Shown here in pieces: positions 9,019 through 17,917 of a stretch of 64,000 nt of DNA. The number at the start of each line of letters is the position of its first letter. Within the stretch, counting starts at the first letter, position 1. The notes below the pieces were generated by a model that worked only from the letters and a program-made list of their open reading frames with translations, had not been told where the DNA came from and ran no database searches. The translations under genes were made by a program, and so were the position numbers. The stretch covers positions 62,001 to 126,000 of the forward strand of contig NZ_JAQOSQ010000010.1 in NCBI RefSeq assembly GCF_030068455.1, given 5' to 3'. The DNA comes from Roseofilum casamattae BLCC-M143. Lineage in GTDB: Bacteria; Cyanobacteriota; Cyanobacteriia; Cyanobacteriales; Desertifilaceae.

Positions 9019-9921
9019 ATGTCTTCTGTTGATTCCGCTGAAACCAATAACGAGCCGAAAATTCTACGTCGGGTTGCCAGTCTCATTAGCTTACTGGGAG
9101 TTTCCTTGTTTTTTACGGGATGGATCTATCAGTCCCTTTATTGGTACTATTTTAATCTTTCCTTAAAAACCATAGAACTAAACTTACAGTATCTTTTTAT
9201 CATACCGCTCCAGGTATTTTTGGGAGATTCTGATGCTGTAGCACGGAGCGCGCGCTACCTGCTATTTATGTTCGCTGGAATCTATGCGAACCTTTGGCTC
9301 GTTAAATGGCTAGAAGCTTTCGGTGCGCAGTTAGGTCAACAGATTAAAAAACAGTTTGACCGTCAATCAAATAAGCTCGCGAAAAAAATATTTCATTGCT
9401 GGCTGCGGTATAACCCTCTCGATAAAGAATCGATTAATCTCATCCGTTTCTTAGCGAACGAAACTGTAATTATTGCTTGGGTATTAATTGTATTGTACAA
9501 TTTAGCTCGCGCTCAAGGATTTGCCGATTATCAACGAGATATTGGCGTCAACTCAACTTTACCTGTTGTCGCTTTAGTTATCCCAGAAGACCAACTTCCT
9601 CTAGGAAGGTTACTAAAGGACTCATTAATCGATTCATCAATAGATGATGGAGGCTCGTTAATCGATCCATCAATAGAAGGTTTTCGTTACTTCGGTCAAT
9701 CAGGAATGGTTAAAGATATCTTTGGTGATGAAGATAATTACATTGGTGATGGGACAGATCTCCCCGAACGAGTTTGGCGCTTGCTCCTCGAACAAGATGA
9801 TTGGATTTATTTAGTCCAGACGTTTCCCAAAAGCCAAAGTCCTCCTCGTGTTGTCGCGATTAAAGAAAGCATGAATGGAGAGCAATTGATGATTCTTGCC
9901 CCTACTATAGAATCCCAATAA
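9019..9921 (+). CDS. Membrane protein of unknown function
   Basis: A 300-residue protein with predicted membrane segments at about residues 19-40, 48-60, 72-95 and 148-166. A basic cytoplasmic stretch lies between the third and fourth, and a C-terminal soluble domain of about 130 residues follows, containing VALVIPEDQLPLGR and VWRLLLEQDDWIY. A near-duplicate DNA segment encodes LIDSSIDDGGSLIDPSIEG at about 9625-9680. AGGAG at 9000-9004 is somewhat far (14 nt) from ATG 9019. Not recognised; the topology suggests a membrane-anchored sensor or channel-like protein, but nothing decides this. Confidence 0.6.
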   Translation: MSSVDSAETNNEPKILRRVASLISLLGVSLFFTGWIYQSLYWYYFNLSLKTIELNLQYLFIIPLQVFLGDSDAVARSARYLLFMFAGIYANLWLVKWLEAFGAQLGQQIKKQFDRQSNKLAKKIFHCWLRYNPLDKESINLIRFLANETVIIAWVLIVLYNLARAQGFADYQRDIGVNSTLPVVALVIPEDQLPLGRLLKDSLIDSSIDDGGSLIDPSIEGFRYFGQSGMVKDIFGDEDNYIGDGTDLPERVWRLLLEQDDWIYLVQTFPKSQSPPRVVAIKESMNGEQLMILAPTIESQ

Positions 9922-9949
9922 ATTTCAAATGACCGCGAACAATATAAGG

Positions 9950-9974
9950 GTAAGGTGGGCATTGCCCACCCTAC
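9950..9974. repeat. Palindromic repeat/bidirectional hairpin
   Basis: GTAAGGTGGGCA is followed at once by TTGCCCACCCTAC, an almost perfect palindrome of the GTAGGGTGGGCA type common in cyanobacterial intergenic DNA. It lies between two convergent genes and overlaps the last codon and stop of the minus-strand one, so it could end both transcripts. Confidence 0.55.
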
Positions 9975-10108
9975 AAAATCCTAGCCGGATAAACGATCGC
10001 TAGGGGTTTTCCTTCATGCATGATCGCGAGCGGATTTTTGGTTTGCGCAACTTCCATCGCGAGATGCTGTAAGCTTTCCGGCAATTCAGTTATCGTAATT
10101 TCTTTCAT
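9971..10108 (-). CDS. Phd-like mini-antitoxin, orphan
   Basis: A 45-residue protein, MKEITITELPESLQHLAMEV onward, ending in GKPLAIVYPARIL. The pattern of a short helix followed by a pair of strands with (E/G)GKPLAIV is that of very small Phd/YefM-like antitoxins. ATG 10108 is preferred; an upstream ATG at 10204 would add 32 unlike residues. No toxin gene is adjacent on either side, so it may be an orphan or a leftover. Region 10109-10435 upstream holds no other gene I can support. Confidence 0.5.
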   Translation of the reverse strand: MKEITITELPESLQHLAMEVAQTKNPLAIMHEGKPLAIVYPARIL

Positions 10109-10435
10109 TTTTTGGCTCGATCGACAATCGCAATTTATTGAGTTTAGCATTCCGTCAAATATTTGTGTTTGACGAAGATTAATAGCGGCAATAAAATTTA
10201 ACAAGCCGATCCGGATCGTAACATTGTAATGGTAACTTTAACTGGAGAATTAGAGAGAGTTAAGGATGTATCTCCTCGTAACGGAATCAGAAGTAAATAT
10301 TAAGAATTCTCTTGATGTAGGCCATTATGCCCAGAAGGACGTTTAATAGAAGAGAAGGGCGATCGCATCGCATCGAAATCTCAACAATTGCGAACCCCAC
10401 CAACAAACATCCTTTCGTAAATAGAGGTCAGATTT

Positions 10436-12841
10436 ATGGTAACGATTCCTCTACCCAACCTCGCCGAGAATCCCCTCTCGGACGCCGAACTGAACCTGGT
10501 TGATGCCTATTGGCGCGCCTGTAACTATCTGGCCGTAGGCACCATTTATCTCAAAGATAATCCCCTCCTGAAACAACCCCTATCCCCAGAACAGATTAAG
10601 TCTCGCCTCCTCGGTCACTGGGGCGCCTCTCCTGCCCTCAGTTTCAGCTACGTTCACCTGAACCGACTGATTAACAAATACGACCTGAATGCGATCTTTC
10701 TCGCCGGTCCCGGTCACGGTGCACCTGGCGTGTTGGGGCCGGTTTATCTGGAAGGAACCTACTCGGAAATTTATCCGGATAAAAGCGAAGACGAAGAAGG
10801 AATGGGCAAATTCTTCAAGCAATTTTCCTTCCCCGGTCATATCGGCAGTCACTGCACTCCAGAAACTCCCGGCTCGATTCACGAAGGTGGAGAACTCGGC
10901 TACAGTTTGTCTCATGCCTACGGAACCGTTTACGATAATCCCGACCTGATCGCCGCTGTTGTCGTCGGCGACGGGGAAGCGGAAACCGGTCCCCTAGCTA
11001 CAGCTTGGCATTCTAATAAATTCCTCAACCCCATTCGCGACGGTGCGGTACTGCCGATCCTGAATCTGAACGGGTATAAAATTGCCAACCCGACGCTGCT
11101 TTCCCGCATTAGCGCTCGCGAACTGGAAAGCCTGTTTATCGGATATGGCTATACTCCCTATGTGGTGGAAGGCGACGACCCCGCCATCATGCACCAAAAG
11201 ATGGCGAAAACCATGGAAACTTGCATTCAGCAAATCCGCCAGGTGCAAGAAGAAACCCGTCGCACCGGAAAGGCAAAACGCCCGAGATGGCCGATGATTA
11301 TTTTGCGGACTCCGAAAGGATGGACGGGGCCGAAAGAGGTGGACGGCCATAAAGTGGAAGGGTTCTGGCGCGCTCACCAAGTTCCCATGGGAGGAATGCA
11401 TACCAATCCAGAACACGTGCGGTTGCTGGAAGAGTGGATGCGCAGCTACCGTCCCGAGGAATTGTTTGATGAAAATGGTACGCTGGTTCCGGAGTTGAAA
11501 GCTCTGGCACCGAAAGGCGATCGCCGCATGAGCGCTAACCCCAATGCCAACGGCGGCCTCTTGCGCAAAGATCTGAAACTGCCGAACTTCCGCGACTTCG
11601 CCGTAGATATTCCGCAACCGGGAACTGTGGAAGTGGAAAACACTCGCTATCTCGGTTATTTTCTCCGGGAAATCATGCGATCGAACCAAGAGAACTTCCG
11701 CCTCTTCGGACCAGATGAAACGGCTTCTAACCGCTTGCATCCCGTGTATGAAGTGAGCAAGAAAGCCTGGATGGCGGACTTTTTACCGGAAGATTTGGAT
11801 GGTAGCGAACTGTCCATGGACGGTCGCGTGATGGAAATCCTCAGCGAGCATACTTTACAAGGATGGTTGGAAGGCTATCTGCTCACCGGTCGCCACGGCT
11901 TATTCCATACCTACGAAGCCTTTGCTCACGTTGTCGATTCCATGTTCAACCAACATGCGAAATGGTTGGACGTGTGCAAGAAAGAGGTTCCCTGGCGCGC
12001 TCCGGTCTCTTCTCTCAATATTCTGCTCTCTTCTCTGGTTTGGCGCCAAGACCACAATGGTTTCAGCCACCAAGACCCCGGATTTGTCGATTTAGTCACC
12101 AATAAGAGTCCGGATGTGGTGCGGGTTTATTTCCCACCGGATGCCAACTGCTTGCTCTCGGTTGCCGACCACTGTTTCCGCAGTACGGATTACGTGAATG
12201 TGATTATCTCCGATAAGCAAAAGCATTTGCAATATCTGACCATGGATGATGCAATTAAGCATTGCACGAAAGGTGTCGGGATTTGGGAATGGGCCAGTAA
12301 CGATCGCGGCGATCGCCAAACTCAAGAACCCGACGTGGTGATGGCATGTTGCGGCGATATTCCGACCATGGAAGCTTTGGCGGCAACGGCGATTTTGCGC
12401 GAAGAGCTGCCGGAGCTGAAAGTACGTTTTGTCAATGTGGTGGATCTGTTTAAACTGATGTCGGAAGGAGAGCATCCCCATGGCTTATCCGATCGCGACT
12501 TTGATAGCTTATTCACTAAAGATAAACCGGTTATCTTTAATTTCCATGGCTATCCTTGGTTGATTCATAAATTGGTCTATCGCCGCTCCAATCAAGAACG
12601 GATTCACGTCCGGGGATATAAAGAAGAGGGGAATATTAATACTCCCCTCGAGTTGGCAATTAATAACCAAATCGATCGCTTTAACCTGGTCATCGATGTT
12701 ATCGATCGCGTACCCAGTCTCGGTTCGAGCGCCGCTTACGTGAAAGAACAAATGAAAAATGCGATCGTCGAACACTTGCAACATGCCCACGAACAAGGCA
12801 TCGATTGTGAGGAAATTGTGAACTGGAAGTGGCCCTATTAG
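10436..12841 (+). CDS. xfp: Phosphoketolase (D-xylulose-5-P/fructose-6-P)
   Basis: This thiamine-diphosphate enzyme splits xylulose 5-phosphate or fructose 6-phosphate with phosphate into acetyl phosphate plus glyceraldehyde 3-phosphate or erythrose 4-phosphate. Length 801 residues is typical. The N-terminal GPGHGAPG motif, the substrate loop [20 protein letters not shown], the ThDP motif [12 protein letters not shown] and [19 protein letters not shown] are diagnostic. The start ATG follows an AGAGGT site. With ackA nearby it gives a carbon-saving route to acetate or acetyl-CoA. The gene ends before a long inverted repeat and a strong terminator. Confidence 0.97.
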   Translation: MVTIPLPNLAENPLSDAELNLVDAYWRACNYLAVGTIYLKDNPLLKQPLSPEQIKSRLLGHWGASPALSFSYVHLNRLINKYDLNAIFLAGPGHGAPGVLGPVYLEGTYSEIYPDKSEDEEGMGKFFKQFSFPGHIGSHCTPETPGSIHEGGELGYSLSHAYGTVYDNPDLIAAVVVGDGEAETGPLATAWHSNKFLNPIRDGAVLPILNLNGYKIANPTLLSRISARELESLFIGYGYTPYVVEGDDPAIMHQKMAKTMETCIQQIRQVQEETRRTGKAKRPRWPMIILRTPKGWTGPKEVDGHKVEGFWRAHQVPMGGMHTNPEHVRLLEEWMRSYRPEELFDENGTLVPELKALAPKGDRRMSANPNANGGLLRKDLKLPNFRDFAVDIPQPGTVEVENTRYLGYFLREIMRSNQENFRLFGPDETASNRLHPVYEVSKKAWMADFLPEDLDGSELSMDGRVMEILSEHTLQGWLEGYLLTGRHGLFHTYEAFAHVVDSMFNQHAKWLDVCKKEVPWRAPVSSLNILLSSLVWRQDHNGFSHQDPGFVDLVTNKSPDVVRVYFPPDANCLLSVADHCFRSTDYVNVIISDKQKHLQYLTMDDAIKHCTKGVGIWEWASNDRGDRQTQEPDVVMACCGDIPTMEALAATAILREELPELKVRFVNVVDLFKLMSEGEHPHGLSDRDFDSLFTKDKPVIFNFHGYPWLIHKLVYRRSNQERIHVRGYKEEGNINTPLELAINNQIDRFNLVIDVIDRVPSLGSSAAYVKEQMKNAIVEHLQHAHEQGIDCEEIVNWKWPY

Positions 12842-12850
12842 AGATATAAA

Positions 12851-12905
12851 TTGACCCATCTCGCGAAATCGCCGAACGTCTTATTCTTTCGTGGAGATGG
12901 GTCAA
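12851..12905. repeat. Long stem-loop after phosphoketolase
   Basis: TTGACCCATCTC (12851-12862) is the exact reverse complement of GAGATGGGTCAA (12894-12905). The flanking GCGAAA and TTTCG extend the pairing imperfectly. It lies 10 bp after the xfp stop. It could stabilise the 3' end of the mRNA or be a mobile palindromic repeat. Nothing coding is seen in 12842-13205. Confidence 0.55.
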
Positions 12906-12954
12906 CGGCTTGCAGGGGGAGGATTTGAATGCGATCGCTTGCCCTCTCCCCAAA

Positions 12955-12982
12955 TCCTTCTCCCATGGGAGAGGGATTTTTT
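12955..12982 (+). terminator. Intrinsic terminator downstream of xfp
   Basis: TCCTTCTCCC pairs with GGGAGAGGGA across a tiny AT loop centred at 12965-12966. TTTTTT follows at 12977-12982. This is a textbook rho-independent terminator for the phosphoketolase transcript. Confidence 0.7.
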
Positions 12983-13205
12983 CATTCTCTGAAACGGTGC
13001 TTTTTATGTGGTTTGGGTTGAACGAAGCGAAATTCAACTACGCGATCGCCTACTGTTATATTGCGTTTTGCGAAGCTTTAAGGTACTGTTAAGAATCTAT
13101 ATGCTCTCTTAACCTCTACTGTTTAGAGCAGAGCCATTAATCTACCAGGAAATACTCGCCATTTAATTCGATGGTGTCACAGGTTTCCACTGCCTTTTGC
13201 TCGCA

Positions 13206-13913
13206 ATGAACATAAAAATCAACCTGTCTCCATTTAACATCACCAAATACATAACTATTCTATTTTTTCTCTTTAGTCTAGTTAACCTGGTTATCCAATT
13301 GGCTAAATATGGGTTTAACTATCGTCAAGAATGGATGGTTATTTTTAACATGGATCGGGAAATGAATTTTCCCACCCTCTATGCCGTTCTTTTGCTGGCC
13401 GGTTGCTCTTGGTTATTTAAGCTAATTTACGAGCTGGAAAGAAGAACGACATTCAAGTTTGCAGTCTACTGGAAAATATTGCATTTTCTGTTTGCGTTTA
13501 TGGCGTTAGACGAAGCCCTGCAAATTCACGAAATCATGATTATTCCGGACGTAAGTAAACGTCTTCCCGGAATCTTTCATGCCGTTTGGGTCATTCCCTA
13601 CGGACTTTGTACTTTAGTCTTAATCTATTACTTTTCTAAGTTGGTTGCTCATTTACCCAGGCAACTGAAAAAAATAGCGATCGCCTCCTCCAGCATTTAC
13701 CTGTTCGGCGTTTTGGGTATGGAGATGATTGGTGGCATCTGGATTAGAATTGCAGGAGGAATGCAAAACTTAGTCTATTCTCTGTTAGCCAGTACTGAGG
13801 AAATGCTGGAGATAACGGGGTTAATTGTGCTCATTCATGGGTTGCTAATTTATATTACCCAGTATCATCGGGAATCAATTAATATTACGTTTGATGTTCG
13901 CGAGAAAAAGTAA
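13206..13913 (+). CDS. Polytopic membrane protein of unknown function
   Basis: A 235-residue protein with about six hydrophobic segments (near residues 12-35, 55-72, 85-105, 125-145, 155-180 and 195-220). Between them lie ALDEALQIHEIMIIP and STEEMLEITG, conserved-looking polar motifs with acidic residues and His that could bind a metal or ligand within the membrane. ATG 13206 is preferred over the TTG at 13197. Base composition is AT-richer than its neighbours. Not recognised as a named family. Confidence 0.6.
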   Translation: MNIKINLSPFNITKYITILFFLFSLVNLVIQLAKYGFNYRQEWMVIFNMDREMNFPTLYAVLLLAGCSWLFKLIYELERRTTFKFAVYWKILHFLFAFMALDEALQIHEIMIIPDVSKRLPGIFHAVWVIPYGLCTLVLIYYFSKLVAHLPRQLKKIAIASSSIYLFGVLGMEMIGGIWIRIAGGMQNLVYSLLASTEEMLEITGLIVLIHGLLIYITQYHRESINITFDVREKK

Positions 13914-13986
13914 TATTTTTCGTTGATATTTTCACCTTCTTTACAGTGTTTAGCAGACATCGTCCACCTCAAAAATCAACTATAAT

Positions 13987-14937
13987 TTAACCGGTAGATT
14001 TCAGGCGATCGCAAAGGCTTTGACAAACCAATTCATTGCCATAAGGACTGAGGTGAATGTGGTCGCGATACAAATTTTCTACATCTTGTTCTTGGTTAAA
14101 CAAGGGCAACAAATCGATATAGACAATGGCCAGCTCTTCCGCTAGCGTTAAGAGCCGTTTTCTCGCCTTGAGTTCGTAATCTCTCGGCCCCGGTTCTCCA
14201 ACTTCTCGCTTTAAAGGAGTCATGGCGAGCAAAAGCTGAGTCTGATGTTCTCTGGTATAGTCGCAAATATCGCGAATGGCTTGTAAATTAAAGCCAACGC
14301 GATCGCCTTTTTCGGCACGTACTTTAGCCATTTCCGCAGGGGGTTCGTAGGGCAAGACAAACCGGGTAAAGGCTTCGACGATGCCCAGAGGAGGATAGCG
14401 ATCGGGATAAAAGCGATCGCGACCTACGGGAATTGACGTAGGAGCTGTGCCAAATAGATCGTCCGTATTTAAAAGTAAAATAATCGTCTCTGCCCCAAAC
14501 GCGCCATATTTGCGCAAATAGGCAATTTCGTTCCGCGCGCACCAAGAGTTGGCCGAAGCATTCAGCACCTCTACCTTGTTGTCCTCATCGGCATCGAGTT
14601 GCTGCGAGATCAGACTAGACAGAATGCGCGTTTCATCCGTCCACCATCCCCCATTCGCAATCGAGTCTCCAAGAAGCAACAGGCGGCGCGTCCCCGGTTC
14701 CGGTTTTGGAGAAATATTGGGAGAGCGCATTGAATATTGGTTAATCCGAATCCGGTTCCCAAAGCGTCGGGTGGTTTGGGAAGGCGCCAGCAAGTAACCG
14801 ATGTCTGGATCGGCATGATAAATTAAAGGTTTTCCCAATCCAAAGAACCAGCGTAGGGAAACTTCTAAGAGAATCAAAAGACTGAGAGCGATCGCCACGA
14901 TCGCCACTAAACTTGAGGTAACTGGAGTCAAACCCAT
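13987..14937 (-). CDS. Membrane-anchored SGNH/GDSL-type hydrolase
   Basis: A 316-residue protein. An N-terminal transmembrane helix (about residues 8-30) is followed by an SGNH hydrolase domain: block I LLLGDSIANGG with the catalytic Ser, an Asn in NASANSW, and the C-terminal DHIHLSPYG block carrying the Asp-x-x-His pair. Such enzymes are esterases or polysaccharide O-acetyl hydrolases acting on the periplasmic side. The substrate cannot be told. No operon partner; the 5' region faces the small membrane protein gene at 15086. Confidence 0.8.
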   Translation of the reverse strand: MGLTPVTSSLVAIVAIALSLLILLEVSLRWFFGLGKPLIYHADPDIGYLLAPSQTTRRFGNRIRINQYSMRSPNISPKPEPGTRRLLLLGDSIANGGWWTDETRILSSLISQQLDADEDNKVEVLNASANSWCARNEIAYLRKYGAFGAETIILLLNTDDLFGTAPTSIPVGRDRFYPDRYPPLGIVEAFTRFVLPYEPPAEMAKVRAEKGDRVGFNLQAIRDICDYTREHQTQLLLAMTPLKREVGEPGPRDYELKARKRLLTLAEELAIVYIDLLPLFNQEQDVENLYRDHIHLSPYGNELVCQSLCDRLKSTG

Positions 14938-15085
14938 AAGATCGAGGGGGATATTTCCAATGATGTTGTTCCCATCTTATGCGATCGCCCAATTGGGTGA
15001 TGGACATCAGTGCTGGGAACCGCTACCCTGGGTCTGGGTCAGTTAATTTGATGTTTCATGCACGTTGTGATGGAGGCAATTTGCC

Positions 15086-15226
15086 ATGTCTGACTTAAAT
15101 CGTGGCATTATGAAGTTCAAAGGAGCCGATAGCCCGGCAGCGATCGCGGTTTCAGCGATTGTTGTTCTCGGTGGAATTGGGATGCTGATTTGGTGGGGTC
15201 TACAATCGGCTTACGCTTTGGGTTAA
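15086..15226 (+). CDS. 46-residue single-helix membrane protein
   Basis: This small gene reads MSDLNRGIMKFKGADSPAAI and continues into one transmembrane helix of about 22 residues (AVSAIVVLGGIGMLIWW), ending QSAYALG. GGAGG at 15072-15076 lies 9 nt upstream of ATG 15086. The size, the soluble N-terminal dozen residues and the single Gly-rich helix resemble accessory subunits of photosynthetic or respiratory membrane complexes. I cannot name the family. The coding sequence contains a GCGATCGC octamer in frame. Confidence 0.7.
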   Translation: MSDLNRGIMKFKGADSPAAIAVSAIVVLGGIGMLIWWGLQSAYALG

Positions 15227-15302
15227 TCGATTATCTCCCGATCGCTCCACGAACACAAAATAGCGATCGGGACGCTAATTCCAGCAATCTTCTAAATTAT
15301 TT

Positions 15303-16253
15303 TTATTCCGCACAGCGCTCTAACAACTCCTCTCGCGATATTTGGGAGAGTTGCAGAAGCAGTTCCGTTAGCTCGGTTTCTGGTAAGTCGAGCATTTTAG
15401 CGATCGCCGCTTCTAAGCGATCGTCAATGACCCCAAAACGACCTCTAACCAGATTTTCCACCAGCAAGCGCTGTCCGAGTTGCTGTCCGAGTTGCTGTCC
15501 GAGTTGCTGTCCGAGTTGCTGTCCGACTTGTTCTCCTTGACGGAATTTCTCTTCTAAATCTTGGTCTATTAAAGGTGCTAGTCTCACGATTAACTCCCGG
15601 TCTTGTGAATTTAACTGCTGGCGAACCTCAAGGTGTTTCTTTAAGTTGAACAACAGCCTTAAGGTAACCGAACGATAAGAATTTTGGGGGGATAAGGCTT
15701 CTAACTCACTAATGGCTTGTTTCTGGACGTTTCCTTTACCCAGAATGCGCAACCACAGGGTTTCGGGGATAACAGGTAACTGATGGATAGAAACAATCGC
15801 GCTGCGGAGTCCGGGGACTAAAAAATGAACTCCAGACATCCAGCTCGGATCGAGTTTACCGCCAAATTCCGCCACCAAAGGATCGGAGACTGTGGGCGTA
15901 ATTATCCAGAGCTTGGGGAAATCGAAACGTTGCAGACGAGTGCGATCGCGTTTGGCCTGTCGCTCCAGTTGCAAACAAACTTCCCTTAATTTTACCAGAC
16001 AATCGCAGACTTGAGCGTATTTGACTCCCCCAGAGAAGGGTTCAAAAATACTGGCCCCTCGTGCCATTCTGCCAATGAGTCCCAGGCTCTGTAGGCTTTG
16101 GGATCCCTGGAGTTGACTGGGATTTGGGGTAAAAAACACATCAATCTCCTTGACTTCTGAGGAAATCTTCTTGGACGAGACCACTTCACCCAGAGGCTGG
16201 AGTAAAGCTTCCAGGTAGTCTTTGGAAAATTGGTCGTAAATAAATCGGGTCAC
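15303..16253 (-). CDS. Rpn/DUF4351-type putative nuclease or transposase-related protein
   Basis: A 316-residue protein. The N-terminus (FIYDQFSKDYLEALLQPLG, then KEIDVFFTP) is the PD-(D/E)xK-like start of the Rpn/putative transposase family widespread in filamentous cyanobacteria. The C-terminus (LGQRLLVENLVRGRFG, then LPETELTELLLQL) is a DUF4351-type helical tail. Between them is a run of five GQQL-like repeats produced by a 12-bp tandem DNA repeat. These genes occur in many copies and are thought to be selfish or recombination-promoting. Monocistronic on the minus strand. Confidence 0.7.
   Translation of the reverse strand: MTRFIYDQFSKDYLEALLQPLGEVVSSKKISSEVKEIDVFFTPNPSQLQGSQSLQSLGLIGRMARGASIFEPFSGGVKYAQVCDCLVKLREVCLQLERQAKRDRTRLQRFDFPKLWIITPTVSDPLVAEFGGKLDPSWMSGVHFLVPGLRSAIVSIHQLPVIPETLWLRILGKGNVQKQAISELEALSPQNSYRSVTLRLLFNLKKHLEVRQQLNSQDRELIVRLAPLIDQDLEEKFRQGEQVGQQLGQQLGQQLGQQLGQRLLVENLVRGRFGVIDDRLEAAIAKMLDLPETELTELLLQLSQISREELLERCAE
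15471..15530. repeat. Five 12-bp tandem repeats inside the Rpn/DUF4351 gene
   Basis: The unit CTGTCCGAGTTG occurs five times in a row, the last copy differing by one base (GACTTG). On the coding strand each unit adds the tetrapeptide QLGQ. Because the unit is a multiple of three, copy number can change without breaking the frame. Confidence 0.85.
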
Positions 16254-16330
16254 GATTGGCAGGGTGTTTGGGCAAGATCTAGACTACACTAGCGATCGCC
16301 ACTGTTCTCTCCCGGCAACCCATGGCGCTC

Positions 16331-17749
16331 TCAGCTCAGCAAACCGCGATCGCGAGCCATTTTCAGCCAGTTTGGGTATTCTGTCATTAATAGATCGTAT
16401 AACTCCTCGTCTGCGATCGCTGCAGGGTCTTCCACGCTAAAGAAATCAGCATTATCAATATATCGTCCGCTCAAGTCGTCTAAACTTTCCAAGAATTCAA
16501 ATTGACTGCTACCCGATAAAAATCCTAAAATTCCCCCACGTTTAGCTCGCACATCTTTATTCGATTTCCCAATCGCCATAAACTGCCAAAATATCGGCTC
16601 ATATGACGACCATTGCAACTGCCGTTCCGACTCGGGTTTATCAAACGGTTGACCGTCAGTAACAAACATCACGTAAACCGGTTGCGATGCCGTCACTGGC
16701 GATTGCCGTTGTCCGGCATAACCATCGGGAAAATAAGCCCGCCGAATGGCTTGTAATGCGGCGCCATATTTCGTACCTCCGGCACCTTTATATTGCTTGT
16801 GAGCTTGCCCGATAAAGTTGCGAAAATTATCGACCGTCATCTCTCCCATATCTCGGGAATCTCCAGCAAACAGGAAAATTTTAATCGCTTCATCATCATC
16901 AAATCGACATCCTAATGCCAGAATTTTTTCTGCCAATCGTTGAATTTTCCCAGACTGATAGAGGGAATACATAGAACCCGAAACATCCAAACATAACGCT
17001 ACTCGTGCTTGATGGTCGGTTAAATTGGCTTTCGCTAAGGAGATATCTGCTTTTTTGACCAGATCGAAGAGCATGGGAGCGTCTCGTTCGAGTTTTTTCT
17101 CTAACTCAATCGATTTTTGCCGACGAGCTGGGACTGGAGCGGGAACTGGGGTCGGGACTGGAGTTGGCACTGGTGGTTCGGGCAATTTTTCGGCGCTCTC
17201 TAGCTTCTGATGATATCGATCTAAAAAGCCTTGTAGCCCAGAATCATAACCCTGACCGAGAGCATGAAATCGCCACTGTCCATCTTTTTGATAGAGACGG
17301 CCGAATTCGAGCGCCGTTTCTGAGGTAAATTGCTCGGTTAAGTTGTAACGAACGAATTCTTCATGGGTGGTAGTACTGCTAATTGCGATAAATGCATCGC
17401 GGACGCGACCAAAATTCTGCTGGTTGGCGATCGCATCATGAATGGTCACCACAAACACTAACTCGGCAATTGCTGCATCTAGTTTTGCCAGATCGAGAAT
17501 AAAACTCTGCCCATTCTTTACCGATGGCGTTCTTCTCTCGAGAGCGAGATCCGGCGATCGCGGATTATTGTAAAAGACAAAATACTCTTCTGCTGGAATC
17601 AGACCATCTGTCCCCAACATAAATACCGAGCCATCTATATCATAGTCTTCTGCATCAACTGTCCACCCCAAGTTAATCTGAAACTGTTCTATATCTGGAT
17701 AGTTTTGGGAAAGATTAAACCGGGCGCCTTTAGTCAATTGGGTAATCAT
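16331..17749 (-). CDS. TerD-domain and von Willebrand A-domain fusion
   Basis: A 472-residue protein. Residues 1-180 form a TerD-like domain (LTKGARFNLSQ, then INLGWTVDAEDYDIDGSVFM, then FVRYNLTEQFTSETALEFGRLYQKDGQWRFHALG is split here as its hallmark region). A PVPTPVP linker follows at about 192-208, then a vWA domain with an intact MIDAS DxSxS (CLDVSGSMY) near residue 255 and a later VMFVTDGQPF. The pair matches TerD/TerF-type stress proteins linked to tellurite and phage resistance; TerD domains bind calcium. ATG 17749 is chosen because TerD homology starts there. It stands alone, with no terABCE neighbours. Confidence 0.8.
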   Translation of the reverse strand: MITQLTKGARFNLSQNYPDIEQFQINLGWTVDAEDYDIDGSVFMLGTDGLIPAEEYFVFYNNPRSPDLALERRTPSVKNGQSFILDLAKLDAAIAELVFVVTIHDAIANQQNFGRVRDAFIAISSTTTHEEFVRYNLTEQFTSETALEFGRLYQKDGQWRFHALGQGYDSGLQGFLDRYHQKLESAEKLPEPPVPTPVPTPVPAPVPARRQKSIELEKKLERDAPMLFDLVKKADISLAKANLTDHQARVALCLDVSGSMYSLYQSGKIQRLAEKILALGCRFDDDEAIKIFLFAGDSRDMGEMTVDNFRNFIGQAHKQYKGAGGTKYGAALQAIRRAYFPDGYAGQRQSPVTASQPVYVMFVTDGQPFDKPESERQLQWSSYEPIFWQFMAIGKSNKDVRAKRGGILGFLSGSSQFEFLESLDDLSGRYIDNADFFSVEDPAAIADEELYDLLMTEYPNWLKMARDRGLLS

Positions 17750-17917
17750 AGTACTGCTGAAGTTTGCTCTAAGATTATTGTGGAACAATATCGGGGCAAA
17801 TTGCACTATTGTACTTCTTGAATAGGCGTTTGCCCTGCCATTTCAACCAATTTATGGTGGCAAGCTCCTCATTCCCTGGTAGGATAAAAGAGGTAGATTT
17901 GTTGCGAAATGTAAAGC

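Noticed and set aside
10994-11740. A 248-codon minus-strand frame inside phosphoketolase
   Set aside because: It lies wholly inside a strongly identified gene and encodes no recognisable protein.
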